A DNA stretch of 64,000 nt, from positions 186,001 to 250,000 of the forward strand of contig NZ_CP192511.1 of assembly GCF_050613185.1 (NCBI RefSeq), written 5' to 3'. The position numbers and the translations under genes were made by a program. The DNA comes from Chelonobacter sp050613185. Its GTDB lineage: Bacteria > Pseudomonadota > Gammaproteobacteria > Enterobacterales > Pasteurellaceae. Positions 8,773 to 16,843 of this stretch are shown in pieces. The notes beneath the pieces were generated by a model that saw nothing but the letters and a program-made list of their open reading frames with translations, did not search any database and was not told the DNA's origin. The stretch's first letter is position 1; each line of letters starts with the position of its first letter.

Positions 8773-9231
8773 TTATGCCGCTTTACGTCCGCGAAATTGG
8801 TGAATGGTATTGGTTACCACCCCGCGTATTGCCAATTCCTGCAACGAAGCGACATATAAATTGGCATGTTTCGAATCCAAGGAAAAAAAGATCAACGCTT
8901 CTGCTTGCGCGGAAAAAAATTCATATAATTGAAAACCGTTGTCTTGTTCTATCACCACTAAATCACCCGGCTCGATCGGCGATTGCTCCTCAATCACCAA
9001 CATATCGCCTTGCCCGATTCCCCATGAGGTCAAATTCGGGTTCGTCACGCGCATAAAAAAAGTTTGTTTGGGTTTTTTAATACAGTATAAATTCAAATCC
9101 ATTTTGTATTTAACCGCACTTTGCTGATCAAAGTGGAACTGATTTTGCCGATGATCATCGTATAACGGCATTGGTTGGTAGGAATAACTTCCATTACTCA
9201 AGTTTGCTTGATTATTCATTGCGTTATACAT
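8773..9231 (-). CDS. SOS-regulated UmuD/LexA-fold protein lacking catalytic residues
   Basis: A 152-residue protein whose residues 58-148 align with E. coli UmuD (FFMRVTNPNLTSWGIGQGDMLVIEE ... IEPGDLVVIEQDNGFQLYEF ... IRGVVT). The self-cleavage site and active site are gone. UmuD Ser60 in GDSM corresponds to Asn66 here, Lys97 to Tyr103, and the Cys24-Gly25 cleavage bond to Asn-Gln. The first 50 residues are rich in N, Q, S and Y and resemble nothing I know. Two consensus LexA boxes lie 58-98 bases upstream, so DNA damage should induce it. No umuC is nearby. It may be an uncleavable UmuD-like accessory factor; S24 fold good, function unknown. The start at 9231 has AGAGG upstream; a second ATG lies 12 bases further in. 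Confidence 0.72.
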   Translation of the reverse strand: MYNAMNNQANLSNGSYSYQPMPLYDDHRQNQFHFDQQSAVKYKMDLNLYCIKKPKQTFFMRVTNPNLTSWGIGQGDMLVIEEQSPIEPGDLVVIEQDNGFQLYEFFSAQAEALIFFSLDSKHANLYVASLQELAIRGVVTNTIHQFRGRKAA

Positions 9232-9288
9232 TTCCGAACCTCTGCATTTAACTGATTGGTGATTAAGTTGGTACTGCCCGCAAGCGCA

Positions 9289-9329
9289 CTGTTTTTATAT
9301 ACAGTGATTTATACTGTATATAAAAACAG
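9289..9329 (-). promoter_or_regulatory. Two tandem LexA (SOS) boxes
   Basis: CTGTTTTTATATACAG (9289-9304) and CTGTATATAAAAACAG (9314-9329) both fit CTGT-N8-ACAG exactly. They are reverse complements of each other and their centres are 25 bases apart. They sit ahead of the minus-strand UmuD-like gene. The rest of the 344-base gap, 9330-9575, is the AT-rich leader of sstT; I see no other clear element there. Confidence 0.88.
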
Positions 9330-9575
9330 TAATCAAGTGTTTTTTTAGGATGATACTGAAAAAATCCAAACAAGATCAAAAACACCGCCTTATCAGCCGC
9401 AATACTTTAGCAAATCGTTAAAAAAAGCGGACAAAAACCGACATAATCCCAATAAAACCCGACTTTATTTAATTTTATGTTTTATTCTTAAAAATTTTGC
9501 GCTAATCTTAGGTTCGATCTCGTATCAGAGACGATGTAAAAAGACAATTCCATCCACCATAAAAAGAAGAAAACT

Positions 9576-10835
9576 ATGAGTAACTCAAATCACTTTTTAA
9601 CCAAACTTTTGTTTCAAGGCAGTTTGATTACCAAAATCGCGATTGGTCTCGTACTCGGGATCATCGTCGGTTTAATCACTCATCCCCTCGCGCCGAGCCT
9701 CGGCTTCAATCTTGCCGAAAGCGTCAGCATCTTAGGAACCTTGTTTGTGCGTGGCTTGCGTGCCATTGCGCCGATTCTGGTGTTTATTCTGGTGCTGTCC
9801 GCAATCGCCAACCGTAAACCAAGCGAGGCGGAACACAATAGCAGCACAATGAAATCAATCATTATTTTGTATATCGCCGGCACCTTCTTGGCAGCATTGA
9901 CCGCGGTGATCGCCAGCTTTCTGTTCCCGACCCAATTGACGTTGGTGACCGGTGACGCCCAATTAAGCCCGCCGCAAAATGTCAGTGATGTGATTATCAC
10001 CGTACTGATGAACATTGTCGACAACCCGATTCAAGCCTTGTTTAATGCGAATTATATCGGCATTCTGGCATGGGCAATCGGTTTAGGTATCGCATTACGC
10101 CATGCTTCCGACAGCACCAAACGGATTATTCATGAATTGGCGGAAGCGGTCACCATGATTGTGAAAGTCGTGATCGCTTTCGCACCGTTCGGGGTTTTCG
10201 GTTTAGTTGCCGCGGCAATGGCAGATAAAGGACTGGAAGAATTAGGTGCCTATGCCCGCCTGATTTATGTGCTGGTCGGTTCAATGCTGTTTGTTGCCTT
10301 TGTTATCAACCCGATTCTGGTCTTCTGGAAAATCCGCCGCAATCCGTATCCATTGATTTGGACCGCTGTGCGTGAAAGCGGCTTGACCGCCTTCTTCACC
10401 CGTAGCTCCGCCGCCAATATTCCGGTGAATATGAACTTGGCAAAACGCTTAAATTTGAGCGAAGAAGTCTATTCCGTTTCAATTCCGTTGGGCGCCACCA
10501 TCAATATGGCCGGTGCTGCGGTAACGGTGACGGTATTAACCTTAGCCGCCGTCGCCACCCTTGGCATTCAAGTGAGCTTTGCTACCGCACTGTTACTCAG
10601 CGTGGTTGCCAGCGTGTGTGCCTGCGGTGCTTCCGGGGTTGCCGGCGGTTCATTATTGCTGATTCCGTTGGCGTGTAGCCTGTTCGGGATTCCGAATGAC
10701 ATTGCGGTGCAGGTGATCGGCGTTGGCTTTATTATCGGTGTGATTCAAGATTCGGTCGAAACCGCCTTGAACTCCTCCACTGACGTGGTGTTTACCGCTG
10801 CGGCCGATCTTGCGGAACAACGCAAAAACGGTTAG
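9576..10835 (+). CDS. sstT: Serine/threonine:sodium symporter
   Basis: A 419-residue inner-membrane carrier of the dicarboxylate/amino-acid:cation symporter family that imports serine and threonine with sodium. It has the SstT-type start (LFQGSLITKIAIGLVLGIIVG), the loop FTRSSAANIPVNM corresponding to the serine-rich re-entrant hairpin, and the NMAGAAVTVTVL helix that binds substrate and sodium. The length matches E. coli SstT (414). The ribosome site is a weak AGAAGAAA run. It has its own terminator, so it is probably transcribed alone. Confidence 0.94.
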   Translation: MSNSNHFLTKLLFQGSLITKIAIGLVLGIIVGLITHPLAPSLGFNLAESVSILGTLFVRGLRAIAPILVFILVLSAIANRKPSEAEHNSSTMKSIIILYIAGTFLAALTAVIASFLFPTQLTLVTGDAQLSPPQNVSDVIITVLMNIVDNPIQALFNANYIGILAWAIGLGIALRHASDSTKRIIHELAEAVTMIVKVVIAFAPFGVFGLVAAAMADKGLEELGAYARLIYVLVGSMLFVAFVINPILVFWKIRRNPYPLIWTAVRESGLTAFFTRSSAANIPVNMNLAKRLNLSEEVYSVSIPLGATINMAGAAVTVTVLTLAAVATLGIQVSFATALLLSVVASVCACGASGVAGGSLLLIPLACSLFGIPNDIAVQVIGVGFIIGVIQDSVETALNSSTDVVFTAAADLAEQRKNG

Positions 10836-10850
10836 TTTTATCTAATCCTG

Positions 10851-10892
10851 AAAAAGCGAATCCATCGTTCAGCGCGGATTCGCTTTTTTATT
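10851..10892 (+). terminator. Terminator after sstT
   Basis: AAAAAGCGAATCC / GGATTCGCTTTTT is a long stem with a 12-base loop followed by T residues, 15 bases after the sstT stop. Confidence 0.88.
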
Positions 10893-10917
10893 TAGCTTAA
10901 TTTCGTAGAGAAAATCG

Positions 10918-12372
10918 ATGTCAGCCATTCAATTACAGCAAGCCGAAATAAAAATCACCAGTAAACTACGCCTGAAAATTGATGATTTTCAGCTTAAATG
11001 CCATGAATTTGCGGTGATCGTCGGGCATAACGGCAGCGGCAAAAGCACTCTGGCAAAATTTTTGGCGCAGAAAAATTCGCCTTATTCGGGGACATACCAC
11101 AATCACTTTGAACGGGTCAGCCTGTTATCGTTCGAGCAACAGCAACAATTAATTGAGCAAATCTACCGCGATCTGAATAACGACTGCGTCGATCCGGATT
11201 ACCACGGCAGAACGGCGGCAGAAGTGATTTTAGCCGGGCAACCAGACAAGCATGGATTAATCGAATTGGCGGAAAAATTGCACATCACCGCCCTATTGGA
11301 TCGCCCGTTCAAATTGCTCTCCACCGGCGAAGGACGCAAAGTGTTGCTGGCAAGCGCCTTAATCAGCCAACCGCACTTGCTGATTTTAGACGAACCGTTT
11401 GAAGGCTTGGATCACGCTTCGCAAACTTTCTGGCAGCAATTATTAGCCGATCTGTGCCAACAAATGACGGTGATTTTAATTATCAACCGCCTGAATGATA
11501 TTCCGCCGCAAGCAGACAGTATTGCGATGTTGAACCAATGCAAACTGCTACAGCAGGCAAGTGCGGTTAAAATGCTCGCCAGCCCGGTGTTTCAACAGCT
11601 GCGCAATGCCGAAAGTGCGGTCTGCCAACCGGTTCCCGCCGCCGCCCAAGCGCCGCAAACCCTCCCCGCTCACTTGGAATATGTGTTTGATCTGCAAAAC
11701 GTCACTGTCCGTTACGGCGAAAAAACCATACTTAACGGTTTGAACTGGCAAGTCAAAACGGGCGAAAATTGGTGGATTAAAGGCCCGAACGGTTGCGGCA
11801 AATCAACCTTGTTGTCTTTAATCAGCGGCGATCACCCGCAAGCCTTTTGCAATGCGGTGAAAATTTTCGGCAAACAGCGCGGTAGCGGCGAAACCGTATG
11901 GGACATTAAACAGAAAATCGGCTTTCTCAGCAACCAATTGCACTTGGATCATCAGGTCAATTGCAGTGCGCTGGACGTGATCGTCTCCGGTTATTTCGAC
12001 TCTATCGGCATTTATCAAAAGATTCCTGACAGTCTGCGCCTGAATGCGTTACAATGGCTGGAACGGATTAAAATGCAGCCGTTTGCCAATGCGCCGTTCC
12101 GCTCGCTGTCTTGGGGGCAACAGCGCCTGTTGCTGATTGCACGCGCGCTGGTGAAACACCCGCCGATTTTAATTTTGGACGAACCGTTAATGGGGCTGGA
12201 CGGAATCAATCGCCACCTGGTGCTGACCTTTATCGAACAATTGATCGACAACAGCCAAACCCAGTTACTGTTTGTGTCGCACCACCTTGAAGATCAACCG
12301 CAATGTATCAACCGCACTTTTGAATTTATTGCAAACGCAAGCGGTTACGCTTATTATCAAACGGATGTTTAA
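10918..12372 (+). CDS. modF: Tandem ABC ATPase ModF (PhrA)
   Basis: A 484-residue protein with two ABC nucleotide-binding domains and no membrane part, aligning with E. coli ModF (490). Walker A motifs are GHNGSGKST (residues 36-44) and GPNGCGKST (289-297). Walker B motifs are LLILDEPFEGLD and ILILDEPLMGLD. The second signature is a good LSWGQQR; the first is degenerate (LLSTGEGRK), as in E. coli. In E. coli modF follows the molybdate regulator gene modE and was once called a photorepair gene; its real role is unsettled. No modABC or modE gene is present nearby. Starts 25 bases after the sstT terminator. Confidence 0.87.
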   Translation: MSAIQLQQAEIKITSKLRLKIDDFQLKCHEFAVIVGHNGSGKSTLAKFLAQKNSPYSGTYHNHFERVSLLSFEQQQQLIEQIYRDLNNDCVDPDYHGRTAAEVILAGQPDKHGLIELAEKLHITALLDRPFKLLSTGEGRKVLLASALISQPHLLILDEPFEGLDHASQTFWQQLLADLCQQMTVILIINRLNDIPPQADSIAMLNQCKLLQQASAVKMLASPVFQQLRNAESAVCQPVPAAAQAPQTLPAHLEYVFDLQNVTVRYGEKTILNGLNWQVKTGENWWIKGPNGCGKSTLLSLISGDHPQAFCNAVKIFGKQRGSGETVWDIKQKIGFLSNQLHLDHQVNCSALDVIVSGYFDSIGIYQKIPDSLRLNALQWLERIKMQPFANAPFRSLSWGQQRLLLIARALVKHPPILILDEPLMGLDGINRHLVLTFIEQLIDNSQTQLLFVSHHLEDQPQCINRTFEFIANASGYAYYQTDV

Positions 12373-12400
12373 TGTTTAACTCAATCAAGGAGCTGAAATT

Positions 12401-13318
12401 ATGGAATTTTTAGACGGTCTGCCGGTTGTCGCCCTGTTTTTTGTTCTGTTTGTTATTTTCACCCTGCTCTCCGCACTCAAAACCGTGCCGCAGGGCTATC
12501 ACTGGACAATCGAACGTTTCGGGCGCTACACCCGCACATTAACCCCCGGCTTAAATTTTATCGTGCCGTTTATCGATCGCGTCGGGCGTAAAATCAACAT
12601 GATGGAACAGGTGTTGGATATTCCGTCACAAGAAGTGATATCCAAAGATAACGCCAACGTATCGATTGATGCGGTCTGCTTCGTGCAGGTGGTCGACGCA
12701 CGCAATGCGGCGTATGAAGTCAACCATTTGGAACAAGCGATTATCAACTTAACCCTGACCAATATCCGTACCGTGCTCGGTTCGATGGAGTTGGACGAAA
12801 TGCTGTCTCAGCGCGATTCGATTAACAGCCGCCTCTTGACGATTGTCGATGAAGCCACCAATCCATGGGGCGTAAAAGTCACGCGGATCGAAATCCGTGA
12901 CGTGCGCCCGCCGAAAGAGTTGATCGATTCGATGAACGCGCAGATGAAAGCCGAACGGAATAAACGTGCCGATATTTTGGAAGCGGAAGGAATTCGCCAA
13001 GCGGCTATTTTGCGTGCCGAAGGGGAAAAACAATCGCGCATTCTGCAAGCGGAAGGGGAACGGCAAGAAGCCTTCTTGCAAGCGGAAGCTCGCGAACGGG
13101 CGGCGGAAGCGGAAGCCAAAGCCACGCAAATGGTTTCCGAGGCGATTGCCCATGGCGACACCAAAGCGATCAACTATTTTATCGCGCAAAAATACACCGA
13201 AGCCTTACAGCAAATCGGACAAGCCGACAACAGCAAAGTGGTTCTTATGCCGTTGGAAGCGGGCAATCTGATTGGTTCGATTGCCGGCATTAGCGAATTA
13301 TTAAAAACAACCAAGTAA
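12401..13318 (+). CDS. qmcA: SPFH/stomatin-like membrane protein QmcA
   Basis: A 305-residue protein with one N-terminal membrane helix (about residues 8-27), an SPFH/band-7 domain (about 30-200), and a charged Ala/Glu-rich coiled coil with repeated LRAEGEKQ/LQAEGERQ units (about 195-260). This is the QmcA (YbbK) layout. QmcA forms large membrane-bound assemblies and in E. coli is linked to FtsH-dependent membrane quality control. CAAGGAG precedes the ATG. It forms a two-gene unit with the NfeD protein 21 bases downstream, a pairing conserved across bacteria. Confidence 0.93.
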   Translation: MEFLDGLPVVALFFVLFVIFTLLSALKTVPQGYHWTIERFGRYTRTLTPGLNFIVPFIDRVGRKINMMEQVLDIPSQEVISKDNANVSIDAVCFVQVVDARNAAYEVNHLEQAIINLTLTNIRTVLGSMELDEMLSQRDSINSRLLTIVDEATNPWGVKVTRIEIRDVRPPKELIDSMNAQMKAERNKRADILEAEGIRQAAILRAEGEKQSRILQAEGERQEAFLQAEARERAAEAEAKATQMVSEAIAHGDTKAINYFIAQKYTEALQQIGQADNSKVVLMPLEAGNLIGSIAGISELLKTTK

Positions 13319-13339
13319 TGCAAACAAACGAGGTGGCAA

Positions 13340-13789
13340 ATGGAATGGTTTAACACTTGGGCGTTCTGGTATTGGCTGGTTTTCGGTTTTGTGTTGCTAA
13401 TTGGCGAAGCCGTTATTCCGGGAATTTTCCTGTTATGGTGGGGACTTGCCGCTTTCGTTGTCGGAATTCTGAATGCGGTTATCGCCATTCCCCTCGCTTG
13501 GGATTGGATTATTTTCGCAGTATTGGCTGTGGCTGCCAGTGTGATCTGGTGGCGCTATCAGCATAGCAAGGATCAGCAAGAAGATCCGCATACCGCACTT
13601 AACCAGCGCGGCATTGCGATGTTGGGACAGCGGGGAGTTGTTACCGAAATCCAGCAAAATAATATCGGACGCGCGCATTTTGGCGATACCACTTGGCGGA
13701 TCAAAGGCGAACAACTTCAAACGGGCGATGTCGTAAAAGTCAAGTCCGTGAACGGGATCACCCTGAACGTCGAAAAAATGTCGGAGTAA
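13340..13789 (+). CDS. ybbJ: NfeD-family membrane protein (YbbJ)
   Basis: A 149-residue protein with membrane segments in the first 75 residues (WYWLVFGFVLLIGEAVIPG and the next two) and a C-terminal OB-fold domain (about 85-145: RGVVTEIQQNNIGRAHFGDTTWRIKG ... VKSVNGITLNVEKM). This is the short NfeD form always found with SPFH proteins such as QmcA, whose assembly it is thought to support. GAGGTGG precedes the ATG. It is followed after 6 bases by the flavoprotein gene, so all three may be cotranscribed. Confidence 0.9.
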   Translation: MEWFNTWAFWYWLVFGFVLLIGEAVIPGIFLLWWGLAAFVVGILNAVIAIPLAWDWIIFAVLAVAASVIWWRYQHSKDQQEDPHTALNQRGIAMLGQRGVVTEIQQNNIGRAHFGDTTWRIKGEQLQTGDVVKVKSVNGITLNVEKMSE

Positions 13790-13795
13790 GCCAAT

Positions 13796-14383
13796 ATGCA
13801 ACATCTGATTATTTATGCCCATCCCAATTTTCACAGTTTCAGCAAAGCCGTGGTCGATACGGTGGCGAATGCCGGCAAAAAGTGCGGTTACGATCCGCAA
13901 ATTCGCGATCTGTACCGTCTGAATTTCAATCCGATCCTGTCTTATGCCGAGCTGCAAGCCGCTTACCAAGGCATTATTCCGGAAGAAATCCGCCACGAAC
14001 AACAACTGTGGCAACAAGCCGGTTTGATCAGCTTGATTTATCCGCTATGGTGGATGGGGTTTCCGGCGATTTTAAAAGGTTATTTGGATCGGGTCTTAAC
14101 CCACGGCTTTGCCTATAAAACGGAAAACGGCGTCTCGCAGGGATTACTGTCCGGCAAAAGGTTACAGCAATTTATTTTAATCGGCAGCAATGTGCAGGAT
14201 TACCAAAAGTGCGGTTTTGCGCAATCGCTGCAAGACACGCTGGTGGACGGCTTGTTTAACTATTGCGGCATTAACGAGATTCGGCATAGCCTTTTCGGCG
14301 ATATTCATCTGATAAGTGATACCGAGCGGCAAGCGCTGTTGCAGCAAGCCGCCGAAACCACGCAACAATTCTTAAACGTTTAA
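13796..14383 (+). CDS. NAD(P)H-dependent flavin oxidoreductase (NQO1/KefF family)
   Basis: A 195-residue flavodoxin-fold protein. The N-terminus LIIYAHPNFHSFSKAVVD and the FMN/FAD-binding YPLWWMGFPAILKGYLDRV segment (about residues 80-100) identify the Flavodoxin_2 family, whose members reduce quinones by two electrons (KefF, MdaB, NQO1). The exact substrate cannot be told. It sits 6 bases behind the NfeD gene and converges on a MarR-type regulator. That neighbour may control redox or drug-response genes, but this is only suggestive. Confidence 0.82.
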   Translation: MQHLIIYAHPNFHSFSKAVVDTVANAGKKCGYDPQIRDLYRLNFNPILSYAELQAAYQGIIPEEIRHEQQLWQQAGLISLIYPLWWMGFPAILKGYLDRVLTHGFAYKTENGVSQGLLSGKRLQQFILIGSNVQDYQKCGFAQSLQDTLVDGLFNYCGINEIRHSLFGDIHLISDTERQALLQQAAETTQQFLNV

Positions 14384-14385
14384 TT

Positions 14386-14408
14386 AAATTGGGCGAAACG
14401 CCCAATTT
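14386..14408. terminator. Bidirectional hairpin terminator
   Basis: AAATTGGGCG-aaa-CGCCCAATTT lies in the 26-base gap between two convergent genes. It is flanked by A on one side and T on the other, so it could serve both. Confidence 0.85.
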
Positions 14409-14409
14409 A

Positions 14410-14907
14410 TTACTTCTTCCCGTTCACATTTGCCACGATTTTATACAAAATGGCAGACAATTGCTGCATTTCCTCCACCGAGATCCCGCGAAATACTTCA
14501 TGGATATTCTGCCACTGCTGCGGCAAGCGCGCTTTGATAAAGTCTTTGCCATAGTCGGTTAACTTCAATTCAAAACAACGGCGATCACTGCTGCTCACCA
14601 CCCGCTCAATCCACTTTCTTCCGACCAATTCATCGGAGATTCGCGTCGCATTGGTGCGCGAGGATCCCAAAATATCACTCAGCTTCGACGGTTGAATGGC
14701 ATGATTCGGTTGGGTATACAGCACCACCAATGCCATAAACAAGGTATCGTTCAAATCAAATTGTTTTAATAAACGGTTGCGGTGTTCCAAATAACTGCTG
14801 GTAGAGTGTAATAACAAACGCAACAATAACACTTTTTCTAACGGCAGATCCGGCTCGGATTGCGCACATTGTTTGATCGATTCTTCTATTTCTGTGAAAT
14901 TTCGCAT
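14410..14907 (-). CDS. MarR-family regulator (EmrR/MprA-like)
   Basis: A 165-residue winged-helix regulator. The DNA-binding domain spans about residues 50-125 (PSKLSDILGSSRTNATRISDELVGRKWIERVVSSSDRRCFELKLTDYG), with the recognition helix in SSRTNATRISDEL and the wing containing the DRR signature. The N-terminal helix and overall sequence are closest to EmrR/MprA, which represses multidrug exporters and is released by phenolic ligands. No emrAB exporter is nearby, so its targets are unknown. I used the ATG at 14907 because AAAGGAG stands just before it; the open frame extends 16 codons further without a ribosome site. Confidence 0.85.
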   Translation of the reverse strand: MRNFTEIEESIKQCAQSEPDLPLEKVLLLRLLLHSTSSYLEHRNRLLKQFDLNDTLFMALVVLYTQPNHAIQPSKLSDILGSSRTNATRISDELVGRKWIERVVSSSDRRCFELKLTDYGKDFIKARLPQQWQNIHEVFRGISVEEMQQLSAILYKIVANVNGKK

Positions 14908-15032
14908 AGCAACTCCTTTACACGCTAAATAATTTAAATATTTTATAATAACCAAAGTGACTATAAAAGCACTAAATTTTCAATTTACTTTGCGGAAAAA
15001 TCTTATTTTCTGTAAAAAAAATGTTAATTTTT

Positions 15033-15064
15033 CGTGAACCAGATCAATATTTGATAAAAATCTG
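15033..15064 (+). promoter_or_regulatory. Possible CRP and FNR sites before dctPQM
   Basis: CGTGAACCAGATCAAT (15033-15048) resembles a CRP site (TGTGA-N6-TCACA, partial right half). TTGATAAAAATCTG (15051-15064) resembles an FNR site (TTGAT-N4-ATCAA, 8 of 10 positions). They lie 80-110 bases before dctP. Control by catabolite state and anaerobiosis would suit dicarboxylate uptake, but both are weak matches. Confidence 0.4.
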
Positions 15065-15143
15065 ATTTACTAAAAAATCGTTATTCCCTATCTTAGCAGC
15101 TGTAGTCTCCCTCTCTTTTTCACCCTAACAAAAGGATCTCCCT

Positions 15144-16148
15144 ATGAAACTGAAGAATACCTGGTTCAAAATTCTGTCTTCTGCCAGTGCATTAGCACTG
15201 CTTGCTTCAGTCAATGCCTTTGCTGCCGAGCCGGTGGTCATCAAATTTTCACACGTTGTCGCCGATGAAACCCCGAAAGGACAAGGTGCGCTGCTCTTTA
15301 AAAAATTAGCGGAAGAAAAATATCCGGGTCAAGTGAAAGTCGAAGTGTATTCCAACTCCTCGCTGTACGGTGACGGCAAAGAGATGGAAGCGTTATTGTT
15401 AAACAATGTACAAATGCTTGCGCCTTCGTTGGCAAAATTTGATAAATATGCGCCGCAAATTCAAGTCTTTGATTTGCCATTCTTATTTGACGACATTACC
15501 GCAGTAGAACGCTTTGAAAAAAGCGAAGCCGGTAAAAGCCTGTTGAACAGCATGATCGATAAAGGTATCACCGGCTTAGGTTATTGGAATAATGACTTGA
15601 AACAGTTATCGGCAAATAAAGCCTTGCGTGTGCCGCGTGATGCGCGCGGACAGAAATTCCGGGTGCAAAACTCCGAAGTGTTGGACGCCCAATTCAAACA
15701 GTTAAATGCCGTACCGCGTAAAATGGCATTCAGCGAAATGTACCAAGGTTTGCAAACCGGCGTGGTGAACGGCGCGGAGAATCCGTACTCCAACATCTAT
15801 TCGCAAAAAATCCATGAGGTACAAAAATACATCACCGAATCCAACCACGGTTTGCTGTCGTATATGGTGATCGTCAACACCAAATTCTGGGACGGTTTAA
15901 ACCCTGAATTGCGTGCCGGATTAAGTGAAATCATGCAGCAAGTCAGTGATGAAGTGAATAAAAAATCCCATGAATTCAACTTAGCCGATAAACAAAAAAT
16001 CCTGGATGCCAAAACCACTGAGATTATCATCTTGACGCCGGAAGAGAGAGCGCAATGGCGTGAAGCAATGCGTCCGGTCTGGAAAAAATTTGAAGGCGCA
16101 ATCGGTGCCGAGCTAATCCAAGCTGCCGAAGCCTCCAACAAACAATAA
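15144..16148 (+). CDS. dctP: TRAP transporter periplasmic dicarboxylate-binding protein DctP
   Basis: A 334-residue periplasmic solute-binding protein with a clear signal peptide (cut after ...NAFA, near residue 27). The motif GQKFRVQNSEVLDAQFKQLNAVPRKMAFSEMYQGLQTGVVNGAENP, about residues 165-215, is the ligand-binding core of the DctP family. Its Arg (in FRVQ) pairs with the substrate carboxylate. It is closer to the C4-dicarboxylate (succinate/fumarate/malate) branch than to the sialic-acid protein SiaP. AAAGGA precedes the ATG. First gene of dctPQM, separated from dctQ by a strong hairpin. Confidence 0.9.
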   Translation: MKLKNTWFKILSSASALALLASVNAFAAEPVVIKFSHVVADETPKGQGALLFKKLAEEKYPGQVKVEVYSNSSLYGDGKEMEALLLNNVQMLAPSLAKFDKYAPQIQVFDLPFLFDDITAVERFEKSEAGKSLLNSMIDKGITGLGYWNNDLKQLSANKALRVPRDARGQKFRVQNSEVLDAQFKQLNAVPRKMAFSEMYQGLQTGVVNGAENPYSNIYSQKIHEVQKYITESNHGLLSYMVIVNTKFWDGLNPELRAGLSEIMQQVSDEVNKKSHEFNLADKQKILDAKTTEIIILTPEERAQWREAMRPVWKKFEGAIGAELIQAAEASNKQ

Positions 16149-16153
16149 TATTC

Positions 16154-16188
16154 CGAACAAAGTGCGGTTCCCAGCCGCACCTTGTTCG
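16154..16188 (+). terminator. Intergenic hairpin between dctP and dctQ
   Basis: CGAACAAAGTGCGG / CCGCACCTTGTTCG forms a 14-base-pair stem with one mismatch. One arm carries an uptake signal. There is no T run, so it more likely acts as a partial attenuator or as 3' protection of the dctP message than as a full stop. Such hairpins commonly let the binding protein be made in excess over the membrane parts. Confidence 0.6.
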
Positions 16189-16210
16189 AGTTAAGTTTTA
16201 AGGAATTACC

Positions 16211-16834
16211 ATGAAGTCGCTCGCATTCTTATGGGGAAAAATGGAAGAGATCATGATCGCCTTATCACTGGCGTTAATGACGATTGTGACCTTTATCTAT
16301 GTACTATTTAATAATCTCTATGCTCCGTTCTATGATTTGGCAGATACCTATCCGTCGCTCGAATCGCTGTTTCTGCCTATCGCGGATTTTTCCATTAATA
16401 TCGCCCAAGAGATGACTTGGAGCGTTGCTTTAACCAAGCTGTTCTTTGCCATGTTAATCTTTTTCGGCGCCTCCTATGGCGTGCGCACCGCCGGGCATAT
16501 CGGCATTGACGCGGTGGTGAAAAAATTCTCTGCGCCGATCCAGCGTCAAATCAGCATGCTGGCTTGTCTTGCCTGTCTGATTTATGCCGCAATGATTGCC
16601 TATGCCAGTATCGAATGGGTCACGGCAATGTTTCAGGCAAAAATCGGGGCGGAAGATTTGCAGCATTTCGGTATTCAGCTCTGGCAGATCGGCTTGATTA
16701 TCCCTATCGGCTACGGCATGGTATTTATGCGTTTCGCGGAAATTTTCGTGCGTTTGCTGAAAGGTCAGCAGAGTGATTTAGGCTTGGCGGATGAAGCCAA
16801 AGACGCCATAAGATTACAAGAAGAAAATCATTAA
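16211..16834 (+). CDS. dctQ: TRAP transporter small membrane subunit DctQ
   Basis: A 207-residue membrane protein with four predicted helices (about residues 15-35, 75-95, 115-135 and 155-175), the DctQ layout. The family pattern GVRTAGHIGIDAVV sits after the second helix. It partners with DctM in the inner membrane and is needed for the sodium-driven uptake step. Unlike SiaQM of H. influenzae, it is not fused to the large subunit. AAGGA precedes the ATG and dctM follows after 9 bases. Confidence 0.9.
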   Translation: MKSLAFLWGKMEEIMIALSLALMTIVTFIYVLFNNLYAPFYDLADTYPSLESLFLPIADFSINIAQEMTWSVALTKLFFAMLIFFGASYGVRTAGHIGIDAVVKKFSAPIQRQISMLACLACLIYAAMIAYASIEWVTAMFQAKIGAEDLQHFGIQLWQIGLIIPIGYGMVFMRFAEIFVRLLKGQQSDLGLADEAKDAIRLQEENH

Positions 16835-16843
16835 GGAGCCGTT

